From: Micavibrio sp.
GTDB lineage: Bacteria; Pseudomonadota; Alphaproteobacteria; Micavibrionales; Micavibrionaceae
DNA: 62,781 bases
NCBI GenBank assembly: GCA_026989265.1
Contig: JALSJP010000015.1
Span: forward strand, 1-62,781
Direction of reading: 5' to 3'
The notes under the pieces are model-generated. The model was not told the DNA's origin and did no database searches. It was given only the letters and a program-made list of their open reading frames with translations. Position numbers and translations under genes: made by a program. Below, one piece after another: positions 1-8,832 of the stretch. Every line of letters begins with the position of its first letter. Position 1 is the first letter of the stretch.

Positions 1-2
1 GC

Positions 3-119
3 ATATCTTATTGCCCTTACCCAAATATAGCCCAGATTTTACCCAAGAGCACCGAGGAAACCGACCCCATTGAACAATCATTCGAGGGCATGAAAACGAA
101 GGCAAGGTATGGATATTAA
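3..119 (+). CDS. 3' end of an unidentified gene (partial)
   Basis: One plus-strand frame is open from the left edge to a TAA at 117-119, giving 38 C-terminal residues that end Lys-Ala-Arg-Tyr-Gly-Tyr. The composition (Pro, Glu, Thr and aromatic residues) looks like coding sequence, and both other plus-strand frames stop early. I do not recognise the family from so short a piece. It converges on ftsH. It could also be chance open sequence. Confidence 0.35.
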   Translation: MSYCPYPNIAQILPKSTEETDPIEQSFEGMKTKARYGY

Positions 120-180
120 CTCTACTGTTGAAAATCTAGTGATGTCTTATTTTTAATCTAAACCACTATATTTATTTTAT

Positions 181-257
181 GCTTCGAGACTTCGCGCTGA
201 AAATAGCATGGATTTCAGCATCTACTGCTGCACAGCACTTCGCACTGGAATGACGTG
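181..257 (-). repeat. Dispersed palindromic intergenic repeat, copy 1
   Basis: Read on the minus strand this begins CGTCATTCCAG, passes through the inner hairpin TGCTG-TG-CAGCA, continues ATGCTGAAATCCATGCTATTTT and ends near GAAGTCTCGAAGC. The same outer arms occur in copies near 15972, 19929 and 24101. It lies just downstream of the ftsH stop and may form a 3' hairpin on the ftsH transcript. Confidence 0.6.
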
Positions 258-267
258 GGGCGAACAA

Positions 268-2163
268 CTACACATCCCCCGCATCATCCTTTGAGGTGCT
301 ATTTGGCACAGATGAACGCGTAGAAGTTTTAGCCACCTTTTCACTTTCTTCATGCCTTATAATAGGCTCACCGCGAAGCAACGCCTTAATCTCATCACCA
401 GAAAGCAGCTCATATTCCAGCAAAGCCTTAGCGATTATATGAAGGTCATCCATATTTTCAGATATAATTTTCTTAGCAGACTCATAGCCTTCATCAACGA
501 AACGACGAACCTCAGATTCAATCAACAAAGCTGTTTCAGGAGATATTTTCCGCTCTTTATATGTCTTGTCATCATCAGCATAATTAATCATACCGACTTT
601 TTCGCTAAGCCCCCACTCAATAACCATGGCGCGCGCCATAGAGCTAACTTGTTGAATATCACCAGAAGCGCCGTTAGTTACAAATTCCTTACCAAATATA
701 AGCTCCTCTGCCACGCGCCCGCCCATACCAACAGACAAATTCGCCTTCATTTTAGCAAGTGAATAGCTGTAACGATCCCCCTCAGGAAGGCGCATAACCA
801 TGCCCAAAGCTCCGCCGCGCGGCACAATTGTTGCCTTATGTATAGGATCAGATTCGCTCTCATTAACAGTGACCAGTGCATGACCAGCCTCATGATAAGC
901 AGTGAGCTTTTTCTCCTCCTCATTCATAGCCATAGAGCGACGCTCCGCCCCCATCATAACTTTGTCTTTGGCTTCTTCTAAATCATCCATGCCAATGACG
1001 CGCTTATTTTTACGCGCAGCCATAAGCGCCGCCTCATTAATTAAATTAGCAAGCTCCGCCCCCGAAAATCCCGGAGTGCCACGCGCCAGAACAGATGCAT
1101 CAACATTATTAGCTAAAGGCACTTTTTTCATATGTACATTAAGTATTGCCTCGCGCCCCTTAACATCAGGAAGCGGAACAGCAATTTGACGATCAAACCT
1201 ACCTGGTCTTAAAAGCGCAGGATCAAGCACATCAGGACGGTTAGTAGCAGCAATAATAATAACGCCCTCATTGTCTTCAAAGCCGTCCATCTCAACCAAA
1301 AGCTGGTTTAGAGTTTGCTCGCGCTCATCATTACCGCCGCCATAACCCGCGCCGCGGTGACGACCTACAGCGTCAATCTCATCAATAAAAATAATGCACG
1401 GGGCATTTTTCTTGCCCTGCTCGAACATATCGCGGACACGGCTTGCACCAACGCCAACAAACATTTCTACGAAATCAGATCCAGATATGGTGAAAAACGG
1501 AACTCCCGCCTCGCCAGCAACAGCCCGCGCAATCAATGTTTTACCAGTACCTGGCGCTCCGACAAGCAGCGCACCTCTAGGGATTTTACCGCCCAAACGC
1601 TGGAATTTCTGCGGGTCTTTAAGGAAATCCACAATTTCTTCTAGCTCTTGCCTAGCCTCATCAATGCCCGCAACATCCGCAAAAGTTACCTTTTTCTTGC
1701 CACTTTCATCATTCATCATCTTGGCGCGCGAGCGACCAAACCCCATAGCTCCGCCCCCGCCTTTTCCGCCCATTTGGCGCATAATAAAGAACCAAAACGC
1801 AATCAAAAGCAAAATAGGCAGCACAGTAAAAAATATATCAATTAATCTTATAGGTGGCTGATCAGGGTCAGCAGCCTTAATCTTAACGCTAGTGCCGCTT
1901 AAACGCTCAACAATATTTTCAGACGGCGGGACTTTAGAAATAAACGCGCCACCATCACCCGCATATGTTCCGTGCAAGTTATCACCCTTAATAACGACCT
2001 CTTCAACGCGCCCAGCCTTTGACGCTTCCATAAACTCGCTATAGCTAATCTCTGTATCATTAAGCTCAGATTGCCTTTGAGCATCGCTAGCAATATTAAG
2101 CGCGGCAAGTACAACAAAGCCAACAGCAACCCACAGTAATAAATTTTTATTAATATTCTTCAC
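268..2163 (-). CDS. ftsH: ATP-dependent zinc metalloprotease FtsH
   Basis: This is the membrane-anchored AAA+ protease that degrades unassembled or regulatory membrane and cytosolic proteins. The 631-residue product has two membrane segments (about 8-26 and 108-127) flanking a short periplasmic domain. The Walker A motif GAPGTGKT is at 202-209, the Walker B DEID at 261-264, the arginine-finger region at about 310-325 and the zinc motif HEAGH at 424-428. The length is normal for the family and the C-terminus is polar and disordered. tilS lies 72 bases upstream on the same strand, the usual alphaproteobacterial tilS-ftsH order. Confidence 0.98.
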   Translation of the reverse strand: MKNINKNLLLWVAVGFVVLAALNIASDAQRQSELNDTEISYSEFMEASKAGRVEEVVIKGDNLHGTYAGDGGAFISKVPPSENIVERLSGTSVKIKAADPDQPPIRLIDIFFTVLPILLLIAFWFFIMRQMGGKGGGGAMGFGRSRAKMMNDESGKKKVTFADVAGIDEARQELEEIVDFLKDPQKFQRLGGKIPRGALLVGAPGTGKTLIARAVAGEAGVPFFTISGSDFVEMFVGVGASRVRDMFEQGKKNAPCIIFIDEIDAVGRHRGAGYGGGNDEREQTLNQLLVEMDGFEDNEGVIIIAATNRPDVLDPALLRPGRFDRQIAVPLPDVKGREAILNVHMKKVPLANNVDASVLARGTPGFSGAELANLINEAALMAARKNKRVIGMDDLEEAKDKVMMGAERRSMAMNEEEKKLTAYHEAGHALVTVNESESDPIHKATIVPRGGALGMVMRLPEGDRYSYSLAKMKANLSVGMGGRVAEELIFGKEFVTNGASGDIQQVSSMARAMVIEWGLSEKVGMINYADDDKTYKERKISPETALLIESEVRRFVDEGYESAKKIISENMDDLHIIAKALLEYELLSGDEIKALLRGEPIIRHEESEKVAKTSTRSSVPNSTSKDDAGDV

Positions 2164-2235
2164 GTTTTAAAATCCTAATAATTTCAAATATTGATTAAGC
2201 ACAAAGCTAGCCTATTTATAACGTAAAACAAAGCC

Positions 2236-3210
2236 CTAAGTTGTTTTTTCCAAAGACATTATAAACTCATTTTTTTTGACATTACACTCAAAAATAATGC
2301 CTCCAAGAGTGCGCCTGCGAAAAGCACCCAAGCTCACAAAATCAGAACATAAATTCTCTATTTTCTCGGTGCGCGCGCCATAACCATTACTTTGGTTTAA
2401 GCTTGTCATCGCAAGCATAATTATCCGCAAAATAATTTCCTCAGGGCTGCTTAGTAACATGTTTTTATTAAATACGATACGTTTTGCATCCTTATCCAGA
2501 ATACAGGCATAAAATGCTGTTTTTGCAACCATTTCCAAAGCCTTCCTAGCCCTAGCGTGACGAGATGCGCAAACACTCAAACGCTTAGCAGACAAGCCCT
2601 CCCCCGCCAAAATATCCATGGATTTACGAAGACGAGCGCGCGCATAATCATCAGAAACATTAGATGGGTCATCAATAAAATCTACCGCATTTTCATTGCA
2701 ATATTTAATCAAATCACTCTTTCCAGTGCCAAGCATCAGGCGGCACAAAAAAATTCCATTTTCTGATTTTTGCACGGGCAACATGCAAGAAAGCCCGTCA
2801 ACACCGCTCCCCTTTGCAAGGCGAAATAAAAATGTTTCCGCCTGATCGTCCATATGATGACCAAGAAACAGGTGAATAATTCCGCGCTCTTTCATATAAG
2901 TAGACATTAAATCATAACGCGCAAATCTAGCCCGCTCTTGAATGCGAGCTTTAGGCTTATCCTCGCCATGCTCCCACTTTAAAATATGGTGATTAACATT
3001 GGAAAGATGTGATAATTGCCCTGCCACGTGCAAAGCCTCCCCCGCCGCCGACTCGCGCAAGCCATGATCCACCGTAAGCGCGTGTATTTCCCCAGAAAAA
3101 TACTCAGACAGCATAAAGCAAAGCGCCATGCTATCCGCCCCGCCAGACACCGCCACAGCGATATTTTTAACATCGCCGCCAATATGTTTATCGAAAAATT
3201 CTTTAATCAT
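2236..3210 (-). CDS. tilS: tRNA(Ile)-lysidine synthase TilS
   Basis: TilS converts the wobble cytidine of the tRNA-Ile CAU anticodon to lysidine, so that the tRNA reads AUA. The 324-residue protein carries the N-type ATP pyrophosphatase P-loop SGGADS at residues 22-27, followed by the family motifs around HGLR and GHHxDDQAET. It is shorter than the E. coli enzyme of about 430 residues, as in lineages whose C-terminal substrate domain is reduced. It is followed by ftsH on the same strand. AUA codons are common in this AT-rich window, so the enzyme should be essential. Confidence 0.96.
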   Translation of the reverse strand: MIKEFFDKHIGGDVKNIAVAVSGGADSMALCFMLSEYFSGEIHALTVDHGLRESAAGEALHVAGQLSHLSNVNHHILKWEHGEDKPKARIQERARFARYDLMSTYMKERGIIHLFLGHHMDDQAETFLFRLAKGSGVDGLSCMLPVQKSENGIFLCRLMLGTGKSDLIKYCNENAVDFIDDPSNVSDDYARARLRKSMDILAGEGLSAKRLSVCASRHARARKALEMVAKTAFYACILDKDAKRIVFNKNMLLSSPEEIILRIIMLAMTSLNQSNGYGARTEKIENLCSDFVSLGAFRRRTLGGIIFECNVKKNEFIMSLEKTT

Positions 3211-3273
3211 ATAGCCTATATAGACCTATATATTAACAAGCTCAAGAATATCTTGATATAGCATTAATTTGCA

Positions 3274-3303
3274 TTGACAGAGTGACTGAAAATCTACTAT
3301 AAA
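3274..3303 (+). promoter_or_regulatory. Sigma-70 type promoter of tRNA-Gln
   Basis: A perfect -35 TTGACA (3274-3279) and a -10 TATAAA (3298-3303) are separated by 18 bases. The predicted start is about 45 bases before the tRNA. No other plus-strand gene lies nearby. Confidence 0.6.
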
Positions 3304-3354
3304 AAGCTTCGCTTACTCTCAATTAATTATATTACGGGTTTTAAGCAGATTTAT

Positions 3355-3429
3355 TGGGGTGTAGCCAAGCGGTAAGGCAATCGGTTTTGATCCGATCATG
3401 CGCAGGTTCGAATCCTGCCACCCCAGCCA
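3355..3429 (+). tRNA. tRNA-Gln (UUG)
   Basis: The cloverleaf is complete: acceptor TGGGGTG pairs with CACCCCA, with D arm, a 7-base anticodon loop TTTTGAT giving anticodon TTG, and a T arm with the TTCGAAT loop. Discriminator G and an encoded CCA end at 3429. The acceptor starting with U is typical of glutamine tRNA. It sits between the divergent tilS and a small hypothetical gene, with its own promoter. Confidence 0.97.
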
Positions 3430-3460
3430 TTTCATACAGCCAGATATAGTCAAAAAATTC

Positions 3461-3793
3461 TTAACTCATCAAATTTCTGAAAAATTTATAAACAGAGTTT
3501 TCTTCCTCTAACTCAGAGACTTGAACACCTTCAAAATATATGTCCTCGTCACCAGGCATACCACCACCTTCCACACTGACATTCAGGCTCGCGCCTTCTA
3601 TCGATGTGTTTTCCGAAGCACGAATAAATTCTTCACTGAATATAGAACGCGTCTCTTTACTGGAGTTTTCAGAAAAACCTACATCTACAGCCCTAACGCT
3701 TCTACCTTCAGCAGCCTCAACCGCTTTACAAACAATCTGTTCAGCAATGTTTTTGGAGTTTTTACGTGTTACATCCCTTGCGCTAAGTCTCAT
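3461..3793 (-). CDS. Hypothetical 110-residue protein
   Basis: I do not recognise this protein. The N-terminal third is basic and probably helical (repeated Arg, Lys and Ala), the middle is rich in Ser, Glu and Gly, and the C-terminus is acidic and ends with an aromatic patch (YKFF). It has no signal peptide or membrane segment. The start at 3793 is preferred over one five codons upstream because GGGAG lies 8 bases before it. It stands between cpoB and tRNA-Gln, where the usual alphaproteobacterial order would run straight from cpoB to tilS. Confidence 0.6.
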   Translation of the reverse strand: MRLSARDVTRKNSKNIAEQIVCKAVEAAEGRSVRAVDVGFSENSSKETRSIFSEEFIRASENTSIEGASLNVSVEGGGMPGDEDIYFEGVQVSELEEENSVYKFFRNLMS

Positions 3794-3935
3794 TATAGAT
3801 TCTCCCATTACATATATAGTTTATATATAATAGGTTATTTACAATAATTATGCTAATTATTATTTAGCCATAGAACTGCAGCACATTAAAAATAAATTTC
3901 GTAGTATCACCTAATAATAGGGACGGCGCGGGTCA

Positions 3936-3952
3936 GTGGTGTAATTCACCAC
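3936..3952. terminator. Hairpin downstream of cpoB
   Basis: GTGGTG (3936-3941) and CACCAC (3947-3952) form a perfect 6-bp stem with a 5-base loop, just past the cpoB stop. No clear U tract follows on the minus strand, so factor-independent termination is uncertain. Confidence 0.35.
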
Positions 3953-3960
3953 ACTATATA

Positions 3961-4776
3961 TCAACGGCAATTTATGCGTTTCATCTCTGTTTCTGCGCGT
4001 TTAAGGACGGGAACAGATGATTTAGCATAGTCTTTTTTCAACTGCTTATAAGCAACGCAAGCATCATCTTTCTTGCCCATTCCAGTAAGTGCCATACCAA
4101 GCTTTAGTAAATTACTCGCCGCTTTAGGGCCTTTAGGAAACTGCTTGTACCCTTCTGCAAATATACGAGCAGATCTTTCATAGCCACCGCGCACATAAAA
4201 TGTCTCACCATACCAATATTTAGCATTAGCAACCAACGGATGGTCAGGGAATTTTTCCATAAATTTTGCAAACTCAATTTCCGCTTTACCAAATTCACGT
4301 TTTTTTATAAAGGAATAGGCGTAATCATAAGCTTTCGGAGCATCATCATAAGAAGAAACTTCGCCCGTATCTTGCGATGTAGAAATAGTCCCTAATGTTT
4401 GCACTAATGCCTGCGCTTTATTTTCCACAGTATCTTCGACAACATTTCCTGCAACATTTTTTGTAATGTCTTTTGGCTTTTCAAAAGAAGGTTTCACCTC
4501 ATCAGCAACCAATTCCTTGCCACCATTACCCTCAAGATCATTAACCCGCATTTCTAAATCACCGGTAGCCTTTGAAATCTCACCGCGCAAGCGCCTAATT
4601 TCGTAGCTCTGCTCCTCAACCATGCCAGTAAGCCTGCGAATCTCTTTTTCCAATTGCTGGAAACGAATTTCCGTAGCCGCCGCCAAGCTTGTGTCATATT
4701 GCGAAGACTGAGCCTGCGATAATGCAGGCGCAGCCAGAACAAATATAAAAACCATCAAAATGCGTAACATAACCAT
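3961..4776 (-). CDS. cpoB: Tol-Pal system protein CpoB (YbgF)
   Basis: CpoB is the periplasmic partner of TolA that coordinates peptidoglycan synthesis with outer-membrane constriction. The 271-residue product has a signal peptide (about 1-22, ending AQA/AQS), a coiled-coil trimerisation segment (about 30-75, with ELEKEIRRL-like heptads), a low-complexity linker, and a C-terminal TPR domain (about 145-268) with the family phrases AYDYAYSFIKKREFGKAE and FPDHPLVANAKYW. It starts 6 bases after the pal stop, so the two are surely cotranscribed. A start two codons later is also possible. Confidence 0.93.
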   Translation of the reverse strand: MVMLRILMVFIFVLAAPALSQAQSSQYDTSLAAATEIRFQQLEKEIRRLTGMVEEQSYEIRRLRGEISKATGDLEMRVNDLEGNGGKELVADEVKPSFEKPKDITKNVAGNVVEDTVENKAQALVQTLGTISTSQDTGEVSSYDDAPKAYDYAYSFIKKREFGKAEIEFAKFMEKFPDHPLVANAKYWYGETFYVRGGYERSARIFAEGYKQFPKGPKAASNLLKLGMALTGMGKKDDACVAYKQLKKDYAKSSVPVLKRAETEMKRINCR

Positions 4777-4782
4777 GATTTT

Positions 4783-5298
4783 CTATTTAACCTTAGTTAC
4801 ACCGCGGCGATTTTGTGACCAAGCCATATCATTAGCCCCTGGTACGGCTGGACGCTCCTTACCATAGCTAATAGTATCGATGCGAGAAGGAGAAACTCCC
4901 AGCGCAACAAGGTAATTCTTAACAGAATTAGCGCGGCGCGCGCCTAAAGCAAGGTTATATTCACGAGTCCCGCGCTCATCCGCATGACCTTCTATATTTA
5001 TGCTAATATTTGGATATTGCTCAAGCCATGAAACCTGATTTTCAAGCGTAGTGCGAGCCGCCATTGTCAGATCAGAGCTATCCGCGCCAAAGAAAACACG
5101 ATCCCCAACATTTACAACAAGATCAGCCTGAGTACCAAGCGCAGGTCCACCATCATCATAAAGATCATCACTATCAATAATAACACTATTAATGCCATCA
5201 TTATCCATAGAGGCCTCAATACCGCCCTTATTGGCATTTCCCGTGCAGGCACTAACCATAAGTACAGTTGAAAAAATAATAGCATAACGAGCGATCAT
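4783..5298 (-). CDS. pal: Peptidoglycan-associated lipoprotein Pal
   Basis: Pal anchors the outer membrane to peptidoglycan and is the TolB/TolA partner. The chosen start (5298) gives a 171-residue lipoprotein with a classic signal sequence ending in the lipobox VSAC at about residue 16, preceded by GGGAAG. The longer open frame upstream would spoil the signal peptide. The OmpA-like domain fills the C-terminal 110 residues and includes EGHADERGTREYN and the conserved ISYGKERP. tolB normally precedes pal, but here the upstream gene is an unrelated transglutaminase-like protein, so tolQRAB must lie elsewhere. Confidence 0.96.
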   Translation of the reverse strand: MIARYAIIFSTVLMVSACTGNANKGGIEASMDNDGINSVIIDSDDLYDDGGPALGTQADLVVNVGDRVFFGADSSDLTMAARTTLENQVSWLEQYPNISINIEGHADERGTREYNLALGARRANSVKNYLVALGVSPSRIDTISYGKERPAVPGANDMAWSQNRRGVTKVK

Positions 5299-5406
5299 AA
5301 GAATCTTCCCTTCTAGTTTCAAAAATAAAATATATGCTCTTTTAAACCCTAGCAAAGCCACTTGCAAGATGTCACACACAACAAAGCAAAACTACTAACA
5401 TTTGAA

Positions 5407-6216
5407 TTACAAAAGCTCACTCAGCAATAGCCGAGCTTCCTCGCGATCATGGTGATCAGGCGCGCGCTCTATATATTCATTCAGGCAATTAATAGCCGCT
5501 TCATTTTCGTTAAGCCGCGCATGAAGCACTCCAGCATCAAACATAAGCCGATATTCATCTGGATCAATCACAAGCATACGCAAAATAATATCAAGCGCAA
5601 ACCTATAATCTCCCATTTCAATATGTCTGATTTTTATAAAATTACATAAATGAATAAGGCTTGCCCGCGCGCCAAGCCCAACTAAGTAATCACTCGATAG
5701 CTCCGCCGCATCGCCAAGAGTTTCTTTAACAATTGCCCTTAAATCATGAGCTTCTAAAATTTTACACGACTGCCCCGCATCAAATATCAGACGCTCGCCG
5801 TCTTTTTCCATACGGCACAAGAAATAATCAGGAAATCTTAACCCCTCAATCGCCCAGCCTTGAGCGCGCGCAGCAATCATATAAAGTAGCGATATAGCGC
5901 AACGAGAACCGCTACCCCTGTCAATAACACGCATAATATCTGCACTTTCCAGTATTTCATGATCTATATCGTCAAGCCGATAATCATGAACTACAGATAA
6001 AGCATATTTAAGAGCAGCAAGCCGCGCAGATACATCATCATTTGCGCCAGCAGATATAAGTTCAGCATGGCGAATGGCGGTTTCGGACGCTATCTTATCA
6101 AGATGGCTCTCATATTTATTAACACAAACGCCCTCATGATCGGGCGCAACCAGCGCCAAGGCAAGCTTGCCTAAATCAAGCTCATCATCAGGAATATCGC
6201 TAGGGTCATGACCCAT
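5407..6216 (-). CDS. SirB1-type transglutaminase-like / TPR protein
   Basis: The 269-residue protein matches the layout of the SirB1 family: an N-terminal helical region, a transglutaminase-like core (about 85-165) with the phrase RxGSRCAISLLYMIAARAQGW, and a C-terminal TPR-like tail (about 195-265, with IDPDEYRLMFDAGVLHARL and AINCLNEYIERAP). The Cys in GSRC occupies the place of the family nucleophile. The molecular role is unknown. It is followed at 11 bases by nothing on the same strand except pal (28 bases beyond the pal long frame), and the BON lipoprotein gene lies upstream, so a shared transcript is likely. Confidence 0.75.
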   Translation of the reverse strand: MGHDPSDIPDDELDLGKLALALVAPDHEGVCVNKYESHLDKIASETAIRHAELISAGANDDVSARLAALKYALSVVHDYRLDDIDHEILESADIMRVIDRGSGSRCAISLLYMIAARAQGWAIEGLRFPDYFLCRMEKDGERLIFDAGQSCKILEAHDLRAIVKETLGDAAELSSDYLVGLGARASLIHLCNFIKIRHIEMGDYRFALDIILRMLVIDPDEYRLMFDAGVLHARLNENEAAINCLNEYIERAPDHHDREEARLLLSELL

Positions 6217-6226
6217 TAATCACCCC

Positions 6227-6916
6227 TTAATAGACGCTATCTTGTGACCACTCTATAGGCTCACCCGTTGCGGCTTGCCCCTGCTCTTCCACAATATCCA
6301 TAGAGTTTTGATTGCTGCTAGCATCATCAATCACAGGAGCACCCACAAGCTTCACATAACTAACAACTTGAGTAACATTCTTAATACGCCGCGCAACATC
6401 AATAACATGGCTAAGCTCTGCCTGATTTTGTGCAAACCCCATCAAATACACGCTTCCTTGCACTGTATCTATGGAATAATTGATAGACTCAACATCCTTA
6501 TCCAAAATCAAAGATGAACGCAGCTTAGTAGTAATCCACACATCTTTTGCATAGCCAATAATGCCCGCACTATCTGCGACTTTAATTTCATTTATAACGG
6601 CCTTAACCCCGCGAGGTTGCCAAGCAAGGCGCACCGCCTCCACCCTATGATTAGGGTCTTGCACAACGCCAGTGATAAGAACTCGCCCCTGATTAATAGT
6701 CAGATCAAGCTTAGAAAACATGGTAACATTATTACGAAACCACAAATCATTAATTGCAATTTGTATGCGCGCATCACTAGCCGCGCTTGATATACCGCCC
6801 TCTTGAACCGCCGCAGTGCCAACAGCAACGCCAGCTACTCCAGCAACGCCAACAGCAGTGCAAGATGAAAGAGCTAAACTAGATCCAGCCAATAATAAAA
6901 CCATATAATTTTTCAT
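6227..6916 (-). CDS. Dual BON-domain outer-membrane lipoprotein (DolP/YraP-like)
   Basis: The product has a lipoprotein signal (lipobox LSSC) followed by a Gly/Ala/Val-rich stretch and two BON domains (about 50-115 and 125-195), each with the expected alternating strands and a central conserved Gly. DolP-type proteins support outer-membrane integrity and bind anionic lipids at division sites. The start at 6916 is chosen because it gives a clean signal peptide and has AAAGGG upstream. A frame reaching 6967 would overlap yraN. Neighbours yraN, rsmI and the LpoA-like gene match the E. coli yraLMNOP cluster, where DolP is the last gene. Confidence 0.85.
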   Translation of the reverse strand: MKNYMVLLLAGSSLALSSCTAVGVAGVAGVAVGTAAVQEGGISSAASDARIQIAINDLWFRNNVTMFSKLDLTINQGRVLITGVVQDPNHRVEAVRLAWQPRGVKAVINEIKVADSAGIIGYAKDVWITTKLRSSLILDKDVESINYSIDTVQGSVYLMGFAQNQAELSHVIDVARRIKNVTQVVSYVKLVGAPVIDDASSNQNSMDIVEEQGQAATGEPIEWSQDSVY

Positions 6917-6948
6917 AAAAAACCCTTTGATTGATTCGAACGCACCCA

Positions 6949-7338
6949 TTATGCGCCCGCTTCCCATGCATTGTCTAGATGGGTAATTTCAAAATCATCA
7001 ATATCACATGAATTACCCGATTTAAAGACAGCAATAACATCAAAACGCATATCATAGCTCATAAATTCGGGGTTTTCAGATAAAAAGAATAGCGCAGAGT
7101 TTTCTATCCTTTTTCGAGAGCGCAGCGTTATAGATTCCAGCGCCTCCGCCTCACTTTGCCTTATTTTAACCTCAACAAAGCAAATAAGATTATCTTTTTG
7201 GGTAATCAAGTCAATTTCCCCAAATTTAGTTTTATAGCGCTTTTTAAGCATGGAAAATCCCTGACCGCATAGATAACGCGCCGCCTCATCTTCTGCCCAA
7301 ACGCCGCGAGAATAGCTACTATCTTGTTTTCTCAACAT
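6949..7338 (-). CDS. yraN: UPF0102 protein YraN (PD-(D/E)XK-like)
   Basis: The 129-residue protein has the family signature: AEDEAARYL near the N-terminus, then GEIDLI and, 11 residues on, FVEVK. These correspond to the D and ExK catalytic residues of the PD-(D/E)XK nuclease fold. The in vivo substrate is unknown, although Holliday-junction-resolvase-like activity has been proposed from structure. The length is typical. The gene lies 32 bases upstream of the BON lipoprotein start on the same strand. Confidence 0.93.
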   Translation of the reverse strand: MLRKQDSSYSRGVWAEDEAARYLCGQGFSMLKKRYKTKFGEIDLITQKDNLICFVEVKIRQSEAEALESITLRSRKRIENSALFFLSENPEFMSYDMRFDVIAVFKSGNSCDIDDFEITHLDNAWEAGA

Positions 7339-7435
7339 AAAACTCCAAAAATTAATCTCTATAAACTTTAAAATAATTTACTAAATTTAAAACATTACTA
7401 TTTAAAATATACAAATAATAGATTAAGGTGAGGAT

Positions 7436-7930
7436 ATGACAATAAAACTATGCAAAAAGATATTAGAAAACCTATCGAAAGTGGTCAATGATCGCTTTTC
7501 CGAGGCTACGCCTGCGCCCAGCAAGCCACTACAAGAGCTAAACGATTTAGAGCATAGTCGGCGCACAATTGAGGGTGCTGCCAAACTCACAGAAACATCT
7601 TACGATCATGTGAACTCTCAAATTTCCAAAATCAAGCAATTCCAAGCAAAGCATAATGACGCGACGACAGCAACGCAAGACGCAAATCAAATATCTATAG
7701 ATGCCTGTAAGCTAACAATTGATACAAATGATTTAATAATAGCCATCGCCATTGCAAATAACCTAAAAGGGTTTGCGCATTCAACCGCAACAAGCAACAT
7801 AATTGCCAAAAACAACTTAAGAAAATTAGAGAAGCAAACAGGATTGGGGGCAGATGGTCTAGATTTACGCTGCACAAAAGATAATATACAGGGCGAAATA
7901 GATATACATGCCAATATGGATTTAGCTTAA
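7436..7930 (+). CDS. Hypothetical 164-residue helical protein
   Basis: I do not recognise this protein. It is predicted almost entirely helical, rich in Asn, Asp, Lys and Thr, and has no signal peptide or clear membrane segment. A mildly hydrophobic stretch lies around residues 92-110 (TIDTNDLIIAIAIANNLKG). GGTGAGG 3 bases before the ATG supports translation. Its stop overlaps the rsmI stop by 4 bases in convergent orientation. It is inserted between yraN and rsmI, which are otherwise members of one conserved cluster. Confidence 0.55.
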   Translation: MTIKLCKKILENLSKVVNDRFSEATPAPSKPLQELNDLEHSRRTIEGAAKLTETSYDHVNSQISKIKQFQAKHNDATTATQDANQISIDACKLTIDTNDLIIAIAIANNLKGFAHSTATSNIIAKNNLRKLEKQTGLGADGLDLRCTKDNIQGEIDIHANMDLA

Positions 7931-8784
7931 TCTTCCTTATCTATGCTCAATGCAATATTATAAAGATCATTCTTTTTCAATCCAGTTATATTCGCGACAA
8001 AGCCCGCTGCCTCTTTAGTTCGCATTGATTTCAGAGCGTCTCGTATCATATCAGCAATCGCGTCATCACTAAACTCGGTCTCATCAGGTGGAGCAATCAC
8101 AAGCACAATCTCGCCCTTAGGCAAGCCATGCTCACCATAATAATCAAGTAAATCACTAGGAGATCCCTTTCGCACCTCTTCATACATCTTGGTTATCTCA
8201 CGAACCACCGCAATATCTCGCGCGCCAAGCGCAGTAGCAACATCCTCAATACTAGCCATAAGGCGAGGCGCAGATGTAAAGCAAATAAGCGTAGCAGGAA
8301 CGCTCTTCCATGACCCTAGCATTTTTATCCGCGCCCCCGCTTTATGAGGCAAAAACCCCAAAAAGCAAAACTGGTCGCTCGGCAATCCTGAAATTTGCAA
8401 GGCGGCAAGCGGAGCATTAGCGCCCGGAATAGTGGTTACATATATATCCGCCTCGCGCGCATCGCGCACAAGCTTATACCCCGGATCAGAGATAAGCGGC
8501 ATACCCGCATCACTAACCAGCGCAATGGCTTTGCCCTCTTTCACTTGCTCGATGATAGAACTGCGCCGCGCATCATCGCTATGGTCATTATAAGAATAAA
8601 GCCGCGCCTTTATTTGATGCGCAGCCAATAATTTCCGCGTTACGCGCGTATCCTCGCACATAATAACGTCGCAAGCTCGCAAAACATCTAATGCCCGCAA
8701 GGATATATCGCGCAAATTACCAATCGGGGTTGCAACGATATATAAGCCACTTTTCAAAATAATATTACTATCTGGATTTAGCAT
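7927..8784 (-). CDS. rsmI: 16S rRNA (cytidine-1402 2'-O)-methyltransferase RsmI
   Basis: RsmI 2'-O-methylates C1402 in the 16S rRNA decoding centre using S-adenosylmethionine. The 285-residue protein opens with the family motif GLYIVATPIGNLxDISLRA, then CEDTRVTRKLL and the AdoMet-pocket phrase SDAGMPLISDPGYKLV, and keeps GEIVLVIAPP near the C-terminus. The length is normal. It is transcribed divergently from the LpoA-like gene across a 48-base gap, the same pairing as E. coli yraL/yraM. Confidence 0.97.
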   Translation of the reverse strand: MLNPDSNIILKSGLYIVATPIGNLRDISLRALDVLRACDVIMCEDTRVTRKLLAAHQIKARLYSYNDHSDDARRSSIIEQVKEGKAIALVSDAGMPLISDPGYKLVRDAREADIYVTTIPGANAPLAALQISGLPSDQFCFLGFLPHKAGARIKMLGSWKSVPATLICFTSAPRLMASIEDVATALGARDIAVVREITKMYEEVRKGSPSDLLDYYGEHGLPKGEIVLVIAPPDETEFSDDAIADMIRDALKSMRTKEAAGFVANITGLKKNDLYNIALSIDKED

Positions 8785-8832
8785 TAGTTTTTCTATATCT
8801 TATATTTAGATCAACGAAAGAGTAACAGATAA

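Noticed and set aside
352-2129. Several open frames on the plus strand and in other minus frames across ftsH
   Set aside because: They lie wholly inside ftsH, lack ribosome sites and have biased composition typical of antisense frames.
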